A DNA stretch of 64,000 nucleotides from Perlabentimonas sp046542995 (GCA_046542995.1 JBKHAH010000004.1:1-64000); one strand, 5' to 3'. Shown: positions 1 to 10,210, counted from the first letter of the stretch. The notes: generated by a model from the sequence alone, not told the origin. Translations and numbers: made by a program.

Positions 1-199
1 TTAGTTTTTTCTTAACCGATTTGTCATTTAAACGCTTTTTTCTCTCAAAACAGAGAAAATGTTTGTTTCTAATTGCGGGCAGTAGAAACACGTTGCTAAT
101 GACAAATTTGGGTTGAATACATTTTTGCAGATTTTTATATCTTCGCATTAATGCGTATGAACATTTTTTAATCGAGAGTTTAAATGGATTGTTTGTAAA
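1..199. other. Leading intergenic region
   Basis: No gene is seen before the first start codon at 200. The stretch is AT-rich. A TATCTTCG sequence at 138-145 resembles the Bacteroidota -7 element TAnnTTTG, with a TTG at 113-115 as a loose -33 partner, so it may hold the promoter for the gene at 200. This rests on the consensus alone. Confidence 0.4.
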
Positions 200-742
200 A
201 TGAAACGCACCAAAGCAGATATAAAAGAACTAGTTAACTCATATTCAAGAAGTGAACTGGCAGAAATGATTATTGCCATGGCATCGTGTAAGGAGTATTA
301 CGAATACCTATCGGTAAATTTCTTCGACAAACATGAGGGGGAGATAGATTTGTACAACGAGGCAATTAATGATATTAATAAGCTGTCCTTTAAACGCTAC
401 AAGGGGTTCTCGCAACAGCTTCGTTTGGCCAACATGATTAGTGCCTGCAATAAGCGGGTAAAAGAGTTTGCCAAGATATCAAAGAATAAAAAGTTGGAAG
501 TTGATATGTTAATGTATATACTTGACGATGTATTTAAACATTATATGGGGTTATTGGGCACATGTTTTACTCCTTTTGACTCAAAAGTGGCTATGACGGT
601 TCGCAAAGTGCTAACGATTTTAAAAAAGTTGCATCCTGACTACCATATAGAATATGAGGAGAGAATTAACAATTATCTAGATATTCTTCATAGCAAGTCT
701 AATCACATAGATATTGTTTATAACCTGCCGAAATCAATATAA
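200..742 (+). CDS. Hypothetical protein, possibly DUF6155-like
   Basis: A 180-residue soluble, mostly helical, lysine-rich protein with no signal peptide or membrane segment. I do not recognise it with certainty. The N-terminal pattern (about residues 5-60: a charged helix, a YYEYL stretch, then LYNEAINDI) recalls the short Bacteroidota family DUF6155, but that is a memory-based resemblance only. The ATG at 200 is the only sensible start, since an upstream ATG at 184 runs into a stop at once. It lies 268 bases before the MCE operon on the same strand and is probably a separate unit. Function unknown. Confidence 0.7.
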   Translation: MKRTKADIKELVNSYSRSELAEMIIAMASCKEYYEYLSVNFFDKHEGEIDLYNEAINDINKLSFKRYKGFSQQLRLANMISACNKRVKEFAKISKNKKLEVDMLMYILDDVFKHYMGLLGTCFTPFDSKVAMTVRKVLTILKKLHPDYHIEYEERINNYLDILHSKSNHIDIVYNLPKSI

Positions 743-1009
743 AAACACCTGTCATTACCTGCCAAGAATGATAAAAATTAAGGCAAGCGTTTTATTAAAA
801 GAGTTAAAAAGCCTTATCCCAATCGTGGCGCATTTATGGAAGAGTTGGCAAACGTTTATCATTATATTTTCTGTAACTTTATACTTGTTTTGCTTTAATC
901 AAAAGTAAATTTCTAAAATGATTTCTGTATATTTACACGAAAAGATCGAAAGAATGCTAAAGAGATGATTTCTTAGTATTATTTGCTGGATAAATAATGT
1001 AAATTATAT

Positions 1010-2011
1010 ATGAATCGTAGAGCTCAAAAAGTTCGTTTAGGAATTTTTATAATGATAAGCGCATTACTTCTATTAACCCTAATTGGTTATTTTACTGCCC
1101 GCCGTTTGTTCGAGAAAACGGATGAGTATTATGTTGCATATCAGGATGTTTCAGTTAGCGGACTTGAGGCAGGCAGCCCAGTGAAATATATGGGAATAAA
1201 TGTTGGGAGTATTGCCGAGATTATTATTGACCCCGAGGATGTTAACAGAATAATAGTACGTTTATCACTTAAAGAGGGAACACCAGTTAAGGCTGATGCC
1301 TCTGCCGATATAGTTGCAATGGGCATAACAGGATTAAAAACTATTGAGATTAAAGGAGGAAGCAATGAAGCGGATTTTCTTGAGCAGGGTCAGTACATTG
1401 CACAGGGAACCTCCTTGGTTGATGATATTAGCGGACAAGCAGAAGTAATTGCATACAAAGTTGAGGAGGTGATTAACAACCTGTTAGTTTTTACACAGCC
1501 TGAGAAGCTCGATAAGTTCTCGCAGACTGTTGATAATGTTTCCGAATTAACTACCAATCTTAACTCTTCGGTTGATCTGATGAATGATGTATTGGTTGAA
1601 AATAGGCAGGATTTACGGCAGACAGTCACCCAGGCTAATAGTATTGCTAAGCGATTAGACCAATCGTCAGTGGAGCTGCTCTCAGTATCCCAGGGGGTTA
1701 ACGATATAATGCAGGGTGATACTCTCGCAGAGATATTGGGGAATCTTAGGGGCATTTCAGTAACCCTAAGGGAAACGAACCTGAATGATTTGATAGAGAA
1801 CCTTGCAGAAATGGTTATTCAAACACAGGAACTCCTTGTGAAACTTGATATGGATATGGATGAGAGTACGAAGGATCTTGGTGATAATTTGGAATTACTC
1901 AAACATACCCTAGAGAATATAGAGGAAACCTCACGGCAAATTAACAGAGACCCCTCTGTGCTTATTAGGGGACAGCGAGCAAAGGATGTCCCTGACAGGA
2001 AGTTGAAATAG
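1010..2011 (+). CDS. MCE/MlaD family lipid-transport substrate-binding protein
   Basis: 333 residues. One N-terminal membrane helix (about 11-30) anchors it in the inner membrane. An MCE domain follows at about 38-116, with the usual SGLEAGSPVKYMGINVG segment, and the rest (about 150-320) is helical and probably extends into the periplasm. MCE proteins form hexameric rings that shuttle phospholipids or other lipids between membranes. It is the first gene of a four-gene unit with a lipoprotein, a permease and an ATPase, which supports an Mla/Pqi-type importer or exporter. Family assignment is firm; substrate and direction are not visible. It starts at the ATG at 1010 without an obvious Shine-Dalgarno site. 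Confidence 0.9.
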   Translation: MNRRAQKVRLGIFIMISALLLLTLIGYFTARRLFEKTDEYYVAYQDVSVSGLEAGSPVKYMGINVGSIAEIIIDPEDVNRIIVRLSLKEGTPVKADASADIVAMGITGLKTIEIKGGSNEADFLEQGQYIAQGTSLVDDISGQAEVIAYKVEEVINNLLVFTQPEKLDKFSQTVDNVSELTTNLNSSVDLMNDVLVENRQDLRQTVTQANSIAKRLDQSSVELLSVSQGVNDIMQGDTLAEILGNLRGISVTLRETNLNDLIENLAEMVIQTQELLVKLDMDMDESTKDLGDNLELLKHTLENIEETSRQINRDPSVLIRGQRAKDVPDRKLK

Positions 2012-2050
2012 ACTTTACTTAACTAACGGTACTAGAAAAATTGAAACAGT

Positions 2051-2665
2051 ATGAAAAGATTATTAATAGCTATAATGGGCTTTAGCCTTCTGTTGGCTGG
2101 ATGTTTTGGTGGTAAATCAGTGGCTCCAACATTTTATCTCATTGAGTACCCCTTTAATGAAGAGATTTCTGCAGATAACAGCGGTGATGATGAGGTTGAG
2201 CCTATTCCAATACATGTTTTAGAATTAGATGTACATCCTGCATTCTCTTCGCACGAAATAGCCATAAGAGAAGATACTCACGAATTAAAGTATTTTGCCA
2301 ATCATAAATGGACCAACAGGCCTGAGCAGACTTTGACAATTTTTATGCAAAACTTCTTTGGGCATCACAACGGCTTCATGGTAATAAATCCACGTAAATT
2401 CGCCCTCCGTGATTATTATTCAGTAGAATTTTACGTAAACAGATTGGAGGTTGTAAAAAATGGCAAGCAGTATTCTGCTTATTTACATATGGAGATAACT
2501 TTAAGGGAGGGTGCCACAAGCAAAGAGGTCTTTAAGCACGTTACTGACAGGTCTGAACCAATGGAAGAGCGCAACCTAAATCTGTTTGCATCAGCAGTAA
2601 GTAGAATGCTTTTTGAAGAAATCAAACAATTCTCTCAGAAAGTTGAAGCTGAATTGGTTGAATAG
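2051..2665 (+). CDS. ABC-type transport auxiliary lipoprotein (PqiC/DUF330-like)
   Basis: 204 residues with a lipoprotein signal: a hydrophobic stretch at 4-16 and the lipobox LLAGC, the cysteine being residue 18. The body starts with FYLIEYP and continues with a VLELDVHPAFSSHEIAIRE stretch and a KWTNRPEQTL segment, matching the layout of the ABC_trans_aux family that includes PqiC. In PqiABC and related systems this lipoprotein sits in the outer membrane and contacts the MCE protein. The gene lies 39 bases after the MCE gene and 23 bases before the permease, so one operon is likely. Family call is good; the partner role is inferred. Confidence 0.8.
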   Translation: MKRLLIAIMGFSLLLAGCFGGKSVAPTFYLIEYPFNEEISADNSGDDEVEPIPIHVLELDVHPAFSSHEIAIREDTHELKYFANHKWTNRPEQTLTIFMQNFFGHHNGFMVINPRKFALRDYYSVEFYVNRLEVVKNGKQYSAYLHMEITLREGATSKEVFKHVTDRSEPMEERNLNLFASAVSRMLFEEIKQFSQKVEAELVE

Positions 2666-2688
2666 TAATTTGTACAAGTTAATACTAC

Positions 2689-3822
2689 ATGAAAGACCAA
2701 ACGGCTAAATCAGTTATTTCTTTGGGAAACAATGCAGAATGTTGCATTCAGGATAATACCTTGTATTTGCCAAAGGTGTTAACCTTAGACCACGCAGCTG
2801 ATTTTGTTCACAAAGTGCCTGCTGAAATCAGAAAAAGGAAACCTCAGGGGTTTATATTTAATCTTGATAAAGTAGAAAGCATTGACTCAGCGGGCGTAAC
2901 GGCATTGTCTTATGTTATTGACAGGCTTGAGGAGAATAGAATTACAATTAGGAAGGAGGGGGGGAGCAAGAATGTACTTGAAAAAATAGAGCTATTCTCA
3001 ACTAGAAAGATTGATCGTTCTGTTTTGCACAAAAAGGTTGGCTTTTTCGAGTATATAGGAGAAAGCGTTTCCAGCTTCTTTGCCAACTATCTAATAGAGT
3101 TTTTATCACTAGCAGCCGATGTCTTTTACTGGGCTGTTGCAGGTTTTTTTTATACAAAATCGCGACGAAAAGGTGAAGTTGTTAATCAATCGGTGATTAT
3201 TGGTGTTAATGCAGTGCTTATTGTAGTGCTAATGTCGTTCATTATTGGATTGGTACTGGCATTACAGTCTGCCCAACAACTTCTTACTTTTGGGGCAAAT
3301 ATTTACATTGTCGATTTAGTGGTTCTTGGTATGATGAGTGAAATGGGAGCCTTAATAACTGCCATACTGGTTGCCGGGCGAAGCGGCTCATCCATTGCAG
3401 CTGAAATAGCAACCATGAAGGTAACCTCGGAGCTTGATGCGCTTAAAACGATGGGGCTAAATCCAATACGGTTTGTTGTTGTACCAAAACTTTACGCTTG
3501 TTTGCTTACCTTGCCCTTTTTAATTGTACTTTCAAATGTATCGGGCATATTTGGAGGGGGAGTTGCTGCATATCATTATCTCGATATAACGCCAGAGGTA
3601 TTTATCAACAGGATGGGAAAGGTAATGAATAATAAGGATATGATTACATCTTTTGTGAAAAGTCAGGTATTTGCAAGCCTAATTGTATTAACCGGAAGTT
3701 TCTATGGTTTTAGAGTCGAACGTGGCGCTGAAGGGGTAGGTAAGGTAACCACCATTGCGGTGGTTGTGGCAATATCATTGGTAATTGTAGCTGATAGCAT
3801 TCTTGGCTTGTTGTTTTACTAA
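2689..3822 (+). CDS. MlaE-type ABC permease with N-terminal STAS domain
   Basis: 377 residues. Residues about 15-110 form a STAS domain with the DSAG motif at 66-69 (Ser67 at the usual phosphorylatable position). Residues about 125-377 form the MlaE/YrbE permease with five or six membrane helices and the family's coupling segment SELDALKTMGLNPIRF. In E. coli the STAS partner MlaB is a separate protein; here it is fused to the permease, an arrangement known elsewhere in the family. It lies 8 bases before the ATPase gene. Family and operon role are secure; the lipid substrate is unknown. Confidence 0.92.
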   Translation: MKDQTAKSVISLGNNAECCIQDNTLYLPKVLTLDHAADFVHKVPAEIRKRKPQGFIFNLDKVESIDSAGVTALSYVIDRLEENRITIRKEGGSKNVLEKIELFSTRKIDRSVLHKKVGFFEYIGESVSSFFANYLIEFLSLAADVFYWAVAGFFYTKSRRKGEVVNQSVIIGVNAVLIVVLMSFIIGLVLALQSAQQLLTFGANIYIVDLVVLGMMSEMGALITAILVAGRSGSSIAAEIATMKVTSELDALKTMGLNPIRFVVVPKLYACLLTLPFLIVLSNVSGIFGGGVAAYHYLDITPEVFINRMGKVMNNKDMITSFVKSQVFASLIVLTGSFYGFRVERGAEGVGKVTTIAVVVAISLVIVADSILGLLFY

Positions 3823-3830
3823 AATTCGTT

Positions 3831-4592
3831 ATGGGAAAGAGTGAAATAGTAAAAGTATCTAACTTATCGGCTTCTTTTGGCGATTTTAAAGTGCTTGAAG
3901 ATGTAACCTTTAGTGCTTACGAAGGGGAAGTTACCATTATTCTTGGTTCAAGTGGGTGTGGGAAGTCAACCGTACTAAGGCATATACTGGGGTTGTACCC
4001 AATCATTGAAGGGAAAATATCCGTGCTGGGGAATGATGTTTCCACCATATCCGAGGGCGACGAGCAGAATCTGTACAAAAATATGGGTGTGTTTTATCAG
4101 AGCGGAGCTCTGTTAAACTCCATGACTGTTGCCGAGAATGTTGCTTTGCCCTTAAATCAACATACTAATCTCCCTCAAAGTTTAATAGATGATATAGTGT
4201 ACATGAAGCTTGGTCTGGTAAATCTTGAGCATGCTTTTTATCATTATCCTGCCGAGTTAAGTGGTGGTATGCTTAAAAGAGCGGCCCTTGCAAGAGCCAT
4301 TGCCCTTGATCCTCCCTTGCTTTTTTGCGATGAGCCAGGTGCTGGTCTCGATCCCATATCCCTGGAGAGCCTCGATAGGTTGATACTTAACCTTAAGAAC
4401 CAGCTTGGCATGTCAATTATTATGGTTACTCACGAAGTATCCAGCATACTCCGTATTGCCGATCGAATTATCTACCTCTCCAAAGGTGTTGTAGCTTTTG
4501 AGGGAACCCTCAAGGAAGCATTGGCTTGCGGTGTTGATGAGGTGAAGCAATTTTTTTCAGTAATTGATGATGCTGAGAAGGTTAAAAGATAA
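3831..4592 (+). CDS. MlaF-type ABC transporter ATP-binding protein
   Basis: 253 residues, a complete ABC ATPase. Walker A GSSGCGKST at 39-47, Q-loop at about 90, signature LSGG at 143-146, Walker B ending in CDE at 166-168 and the H-loop His at 201 are all intact. It powers the neighbouring MlaE-type permease at the cytoplasmic face of the inner membrane. Last gene of the four-gene MCE operon; 357 bases without a gene follow. Function as lipid-transport ATPase follows from the neighbours and the MlaF-like sequence. Confidence 0.92.
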   Translation: MGKSEIVKVSNLSASFGDFKVLEDVTFSAYEGEVTIILGSSGCGKSTVLRHILGLYPIIEGKISVLGNDVSTISEGDEQNLYKNMGVFYQSGALLNSMTVAENVALPLNQHTNLPQSLIDDIVYMKLGLVNLEHAFYHYPAELSGGMLKRAALARAIALDPPLLFCDEPGAGLDPISLESLDRLILNLKNQLGMSIIMVTHEVSSILRIADRIIYLSKGVVAFEGTLKEALACGVDEVKQFFSVIDDAEKVKR

Positions 4593-4949
4593 AAGGTTTG
4601 CATCATCTCCCATTTTTCCTTCCCTAAAATACGTATCTTATTCTTCGGTATTCAATTGTGGACAGTCGTTTTCCATAGTGAAATATTGTATGTTTTCATA
4701 AATTCCTCTGTGTTTAATTCTTATGTCGAACTTGGGTTAATATGTAGGACTTAATCTGCCTAGGGACCCAAAGCCGCAGTGTTCCTCCCATTTAATTGTA
4801 CTAATATTATTATGCATTAATTGAGAAGATGGATTGTTTATTAAGAATTTAAAAAAATAACAGATTGGGCTAGATTTTTTGTAGTGCTAATTGATTTTCC
4901 TCGAATTGTTTTCTTATTTTTATGATGAATAAAACGAAACTTTAAGCTT
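4593..4949. other. Intergenic region without recognised features
   Basis: AT-rich spacer between the MCE operon and the chemoreceptor gene. I find no credible small gene, strong hairpin or RNA structure. It must hold the end of the first transcript and the promoter of the second, but no good TAnnTTTG match is visible. Confidence 0.5.
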
Positions 4950-6080
4950 ATGAACTTCTTTGTAAGTAACTTTATTAGCATAGTGCTGGCTGGTACAGTA
5001 GCTGCAATTATTCTTAATAGATTCTTTAAAAAATCTGTATTCGTTCGCATTGGAGTTATTTGGCTTATTAACCTACTCTTCCTAATGTTTACCATAGGGT
5101 TAAAGTATAAGTTCTTTGATGGGAATACGGCTGTGAATTTGGTTATAACTGTTGTAAACATTGGTGTCAGTGTTCTGTGCTTTTATTTTGCATCCATTAC
5201 CGTAGTTCGCCCATTATTTAGAATTATTTCTAAACTTAACAAGTTGGCCGATGGTGATTTAGATATAAGAACAGATAAGCACCTGATTCATGACCGTAAC
5301 GATTTAGGGATGTTACATTTGGCAGCAGAAAAGATTAAGGATAACTTAACTCGGATTGTATCTGAAATTGATTCCAATGCAAACACCTTAACCAGCACAA
5401 GCGCACAGCTAAATAATGTTTCGCAAAGTCTTTCAGAACGTTCGTCCGAGCAAGCTTCATCAGTTGAAGAGGTTTCTTCGTCAATGGAAGAGATGGCAGC
5501 TAATATTCAACAAAACACCGATAATGCTCAACAAACCGAGAAGATATCACTTAATGTTGCTCAAGGAGTAGAAAAGGTAGGGGCTTCATCAAAAGAAAGT
5601 TTAGATTCAATACGAAATATTGCCGATAGAATAAGTATAATTAACGATATTGCTTTCCAAACCAACATTCTCGCCCTAAATGCTGCCGTTGAGGCTGCAC
5701 GCGCTGGTGAACATGGCAAGGGTTTTGCGGTGGTTGCTGCCGAGGTTCGTAAACTTGCTGAAAAAAGCAAAGTGGCTGCTGATGAAATTGTTAGCCTTGC
5801 CTCAAAAAGCGTGGATGTTACTGAAAGTTCGGCAAATCAGATGGAATCTTTCATTACTGAAATTAACCGTACAGCAAAGTTGGTGCAGGAGATTGCTGCA
5901 GCTAGCATGGAGCAATCATCAGGTGCAAGCCAAATAAATAACTCAATTCAGCAGCTGAATCAGATCACACAACAGAACGCTGCTGCAAGCGAGGAGATGG
6001 CTAGCGGATCGGAAGAGCTAAACAACCTGGCAAAGCAACAAAAAGAAATTATTGGTTATTTCGAACTTCGCAAGGAGTAG
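4950..6080 (+). CDS. Methyl-accepting chemotaxis-type signalling protein
   Basis: 376 residues. Three hydrophobic segments (about 7-24, 34-52 and 62-84) are followed by a HAMP-like stretch (86-138) and a cytoplasmic signalling helix bundle. The conserved hairpin tip of the family, including AFQTNILALNAAVEAARAGE, lies at 235-254 and continues to about 271. There is no periplasmic ligand domain: the loops between helices are only a few residues, so it may sense the membrane itself or relay a partner's signal. No cheA, cheW or cheY cluster is next to it, although a kinase and receivers follow. Whether it serves chemotaxis, gliding control or another output cannot be told from sequence. Confidence 0.9.
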   Translation: MNFFVSNFISIVLAGTVAAIILNRFFKKSVFVRIGVIWLINLLFLMFTIGLKYKFFDGNTAVNLVITVVNIGVSVLCFYFASITVVRPLFRIISKLNKLADGDLDIRTDKHLIHDRNDLGMLHLAAEKIKDNLTRIVSEIDSNANTLTSTSAQLNNVSQSLSERSSEQASSVEEVSSSMEEMAANIQQNTDNAQQTEKISLNVAQGVEKVGASSKESLDSIRNIADRISIINDIAFQTNILALNAAVEAARAGEHGKGFAVVAAEVRKLAEKSKVAADEIVSLASKSVDVTESSANQMESFITEINRTAKLVQEIAAASMEQSSGASQINNSIQQLNQITQQNAAASEEMASGSEELNNLAKQQKEIIGYFELRKE

Positions 6081-6343
6081 TTCCTATTCATTAAGTTTAT
6101 CAAATAAATCAATAGCTGAACCCTTAACTAGAAGGGTTTTAGTATTAAAATATATAATCAATATATTTTTTTCCCTTGGGTTATCTTCTTATGAAGTAAT
6201 TCCTTCCCTGTAGTTAATTGCTGTAGAGATGGGGATTATTCATGAAGATTTCGGACAAAATCAAGAAAAAATTGTATTTTACCAATGACTTGTTTTTATT
6301 AATGATTAGTTTTACGATAAGCTAATTTTTTTTGGGGGTCACA

Positions 6344-9037
6344 ATGGATAGTCAAGCAAACAATGGTTTGAAAAATAATGTAAATGCCGCAGAGCAGCTT
6401 CTTAGGTTTATTAGTGGGCCTGCTTTAAGCGTTTGCCTGCAAACTAACAAACTATTGTCCTGCAACGATTCTGCTCGAAGGTTATTAGGTTTCTCAAACG
6501 ACGAATTAATTGGCAGTAAGTTGGCACTAATTATTCCCGATTATGACAGTATCAAGAGAAAAGTGTATGCTTATAGCAGCAGTGAGAGTCAGCATCCATT
6601 TAGCGTTAAACTAGTCAAAGTTTCGGGCGCAAAAACGAATGTAGAGGTAAACATTATCCCTTTTTTCAACAATAATAATGACCTGGCCATTGTTGCCATA
6701 AAACCTAAGCCTTCGCAGGAGCCATCTTCAATTGTTTTAAACTCTGATTCTACTTTCTTCATTAAAAATCCGTTGCCATTAATTATGGTAGAGTTCAGCA
6801 CTTTTGAGATAGTTAGTGTTAACCCCAAGGCCCAAACTTTTTTAGGTTACGAAAAACAGGAGTTCATTAGTGCTAACCTTACGGATTTTATTGCCAGTGA
6901 TAGCAATGATATAGTAAATGACATTAAATCATTCATAAATAAATCATACACAGGGCTTGAGGAGGCATTTATCACAAAAAGCAATGAGCGCAAAGATGTT
7001 GCATTACAATACCATGTGATAGAAGACAATGGAAGGTGCGAAGTGCTATTTTCATTAGTTGATATTACAGCCAGAAACCAAGCCCTAAAAGCCCTAAGGG
7101 AAATACAGGGGAATTTAGCGAACGAAGTTAAAGAGCAAACAACCGATCTGATTAGGATAAATAATACCTTGCTTCAGCAAATAAAGACGAGGAAGGCCGC
7201 TGAGGAGGAGGTGAGGCAATCACAGGAAATATTTCACCGGTTGTTTGAGTTAAATCCCAATGGCATACTGCTTAAAACATTCGAGAAAGGGGCCGTAGTT
7301 GAAGTAAATAAAAGTTTTAGAAAAATATTTAATTTTTCACAATCAGAACTGCTTGCAGGCAAGGTAGGCAATGATAGGCTTTTTTGCGACCCCTCAGAAT
7401 ATGAAGACTTGCAAAAGAAGCTGGCAATAAAAGGTTTCATTCGCAATGCCAAGTTAAACATGCTGTCAAGGGAGGGGCATGTTCGCTTTGTAGTTTATAA
7501 TGGCGAGGTGGTTAAGCTAGGTGGTCAACAATTTCTACTTGAGGTGTATCAGGATATTACTGAAATTCATATTACTCAGGAGAAACTTGCCGATAGTGAA
7601 AAGCGGTATCGTACCATGTTTAATAATGCCTTGGTTGGTATTTATCGCGTAGAGGAGTCAACCGGCATCATCCTAAATAGCAACAAGCAGTTCGCTAACA
7701 TTTTAGGATATAGTACTGATAATGATATTATTGGAAGGTCCATTTTATCCCATTACCAACCCGATGGTACTCGCGAAAAGTTAGTAAATCTATTAAAGAA
7801 GAAGGGTTCTGGTGTTTTGGAGTATAAACTAATCACTAAGGATACTGAAACAGTGTGGATAGTTAACTATGCCAGATACTACAAAAGTGAGGGGTTTATT
7901 GATGGAGTGGTTGTTGATGTTTCCGAACGAAAAAGAATTGAAACGCTGCTTAAGAATAGTGAGCATCGCTTTAGGAGCCTTATCGAGAACGCTACGGATG
8001 TAATTCTCATTGTTAATAATGTGGGTAGAGCGTTGTACTTAAGCCCATCTGTTGAAAAGGAACTGGGGTACCCCATTGATAAAGCAGATAAACCGAATCT
8101 TTACAGATATATTCATCCCGACGATATTGAAATTGCAGAATCTTTATTAAAAAGTAAAGCAGAAGAAGGTAAGTTGCAAGAGGTTAGAATTAAGCACAGT
8201 AATGGTACCTATAGGTTATTTGAATTTTCTTATACAAATCTCCTTAATAACCCAGCAGTTAATGGCATTGTTATTAATGCCCGCGATATTACTGAGAGAG
8301 CAAAGGCTAAAGATGAAATAAATTTCGCCCTGCAGCAGGAGCAGGAGCTGAGCCGTCAGAAAACGCAGTTTATTTCCACCGTATCTCATGAATTTCGTAC
8401 GCCGCTTACAAATATCTCGCTTAACATTCAGCTCCTTCAAAAGTATATCCAGAATAACAGAACGGAAAAGGCCAAACACAGCCTAACGCGCATGGCTAAT
8501 GCCATTAAAAGATTAACTGCGCTACTCAGCGAGGTATCGCTAATTGGCAAAGAACAAAGCGGAAGGTTGCAGTTTGCCCCTGAGGAGTGCAGCTTGCATG
8601 CTTTTATTGATGAGATATTAGATCAGATTTCGTATCTTCTGCTTCCAAATGTGAAACTTGAGGTTGATATGGGTGAAGATTCAAAAGTGCTGGCTGATAA
8701 GAATTTGATATTACACATATTAGGGAATCTATTAAGCAATGCTATTAAGTATTCACCAAAGGATAAAGATGTTCTGCTTAAGTTGGAAGCCGATAAAAAA
8801 ATGGGGTTAAATATTATGGTTGAGGATGAGGGTATTGGTATACCTGAAGAAGAACTTAAGTTCCTCTACGATCCCTATTTTAGAGCATCTAACGTAAAGA
8901 ATGTGAAGGGTGCCGGGCTTGGAATGAGCATAGTAAAACGTTGCGTTGATTTATTAGAGGCAGATTTTAAAGTTTTTAGCGAAGAGAATAATGGAACAAG
9001 AGTTGTATGTAAAATACCTCTAACCATCTTAAAGTAA
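6344..9037 (+). CDS. Multi-PAS sensor histidine kinase
   Basis: 897 residues from the ATG at 6344; an in-frame TTG twelve bases upstream is a less likely start. No membrane helix, so cytoplasmic. About five PAS or PAS-like domains fill residues 15-660 (PAC-like ends such as DITERA are visible), with a coiled segment near 240-290. The kinase core is complete: H-box SHEFRTPL with His682, N-box with Asn799, G1 DEGIGIPEE near 829 and G2 GAGLGMS near 856. It autophosphorylates and hands phosphate to a receiver, most simply the regulator 66 bases downstream. Ligands of the PAS domains are unknown. Confidence 0.93.
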   Translation: MDSQANNGLKNNVNAAEQLLRFISGPALSVCLQTNKLLSCNDSARRLLGFSNDELIGSKLALIIPDYDSIKRKVYAYSSSESQHPFSVKLVKVSGAKTNVEVNIIPFFNNNNDLAIVAIKPKPSQEPSSIVLNSDSTFFIKNPLPLIMVEFSTFEIVSVNPKAQTFLGYEKQEFISANLTDFIASDSNDIVNDIKSFINKSYTGLEEAFITKSNERKDVALQYHVIEDNGRCEVLFSLVDITARNQALKALREIQGNLANEVKEQTTDLIRINNTLLQQIKTRKAAEEEVRQSQEIFHRLFELNPNGILLKTFEKGAVVEVNKSFRKIFNFSQSELLAGKVGNDRLFCDPSEYEDLQKKLAIKGFIRNAKLNMLSREGHVRFVVYNGEVVKLGGQQFLLEVYQDITEIHITQEKLADSEKRYRTMFNNALVGIYRVEESTGIILNSNKQFANILGYSTDNDIIGRSILSHYQPDGTREKLVNLLKKKGSGVLEYKLITKDTETVWIVNYARYYKSEGFIDGVVVDVSERKRIETLLKNSEHRFRSLIENATDVILIVNNVGRALYLSPSVEKELGYPIDKADKPNLYRYIHPDDIEIAESLLKSKAEEGKLQEVRIKHSNGTYRLFEFSYTNLLNNPAVNGIVINARDITERAKAKDEINFALQQEQELSRQKTQFISTVSHEFRTPLTNISLNIQLLQKYIQNNRTEKAKHSLTRMANAIKRLTALLSEVSLIGKEQSGRLQFAPEECSLHAFIDEILDQISYLLLPNVKLEVDMGEDSKVLADKNLILHILGNLLSNAIKYSPKDKDVLLKLEADKKMGLNIMVEDEGIGIPEEELKFLYDPYFRASNVKNVKGAGLGMSIVKRCVDLLEADFKVFSEENNGTRVVCKIPLTILK

Positions 9038-9103
9038 TCGTATTTTAACAGGGCGAATATTTATTGTTTTAATTTTTTAATGGTTCATACATAGGCTTAT
9101 AAA

Positions 9104-10090
9104 ATGGTTAGTGCAACAAAAAAGTTACTTCTTATTGAGGATGATAAGGATTTAAGAGAGACAACTTGTGAATTTCTTAATGACGAGGGTTTCTGTGCAC
9201 TTAGCGCTGAATCGGGCTCAAAAGGCGTTCAGATGGCAATAGAGCATACCCCTGATATTATTCTATGCGATATTAATCTACCCGGTATAAATGGGTACGA
9301 GGTTTATAATATGCTGCATCAAATAAATACAACGTCAGTAATTCCATTCGTTTTTCTTACGGCCAAATCATCAAAAGAGGATATATTGGCTGGCATGCAC
9401 CTTGGTGCCGATGATTATATAACCAAACCATTTGAGTTTTTAGATCTTGTAAACACAATTAATAAGCGTATTGAGAGCAGGCAAAAAATTGCAAACTTAC
9501 ATGAACAGAAATTTAATGCTCTTTTTCAGAATATTGAGAATGGAGCATGCGTGCTTGATGATAGGAACACTATTCAGTTTGCCAATAAGCCCCTTTCAAA
9601 TATCTTAGGATACAGCCTTGATGAGCTATCGGGGCTACCCATAACAAATATTGTGCATCGTAATTCGCTCCCTAGTTTAACCAAAACGCTAGAGCAGTGT
9701 GCCGAGGGAGTTAAACTATCATTTAGCCTGGATGTAGTAATGATAAGAAAGGACAATGTGGAAGTTACGCTGAGAGTAAATGGTAGCGGTATTAGTGTGA
9801 AGGGAGATTCGAGCATTATTTGTACATTTGCCGATAAAAATAGGGTTGATGCTGAACCTGCTGAGAAGGACGAGGTTGATGATATTCCAAAACTAACGGG
9901 AAGAGAAAAGGAGGTTCTAAAGCTAATATGTGAAGGGTATTCAAACGCCGAAATAGCAGAGAAACTCTATATAAGTGAAAGAACGGTTGAGGGGCATCGC
10001 TCCCGTCTCTTTTCCAAAACAAATACAAAGAATGCTGTGACGCTAGCCATGTGGGCTGTTAGGAAAGGGTTGTTTGAGGCAAAGACGTGA
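9104..10090 (+). CDS. Response regulator, REC-PAS-LuxR HTH
   Basis: 328 residues. Receiver domain at 1-120 with the acidic pair near residues 12-13, phospho-acceptor Asp56 and the conserved Lys108. A PAS domain occupies about 130-245. A LuxR/FixJ-type helix-turn-helix at about 262-325 starts with LTGREKEVLKLICEGYSNAE. It should be a transcription factor switched by the kinase just upstream; the extra PAS domain between receiver and DNA-binding part is less common and may add a second input. Target genes are not visible. Confidence 0.92.
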   Translation: MVSATKKLLLIEDDKDLRETTCEFLNDEGFCALSAESGSKGVQMAIEHTPDIILCDINLPGINGYEVYNMLHQINTTSVIPFVFLTAKSSKEDILAGMHLGADDYITKPFEFLDLVNTINKRIESRQKIANLHEQKFNALFQNIENGACVLDDRNTIQFANKPLSNILGYSLDELSGLPITNIVHRNSLPSLTKTLEQCAEGVKLSFSLDVVMIRKDNVEVTLRVNGSGISVKGDSSIICTFADKNRVDAEPAEKDEVDDIPKLTGREKEVLKLICEGYSNAEIAEKLYISERTVEGHRSRLFSKTNTKNAVTLAMWAVRKGLFEAKT

Positions 10091-10210
10091 ATTTGTTTTT
10101 TGCTATTTCTCATGCTGAATAATAAAAAGCATGTAATTAAGGTTTATTAATTTATTGGTATTGTTGTTGCTGATATTTATCGGCTAAATTTATTTTTTAT
10201 AAGTAAGCTT

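Noticed and set aside
714..908. Possible 64-residue protein after the first gene
   Set aside because: It starts with TTG inside the previous gene in another frame, has no ribosome site and no family-like sequence.
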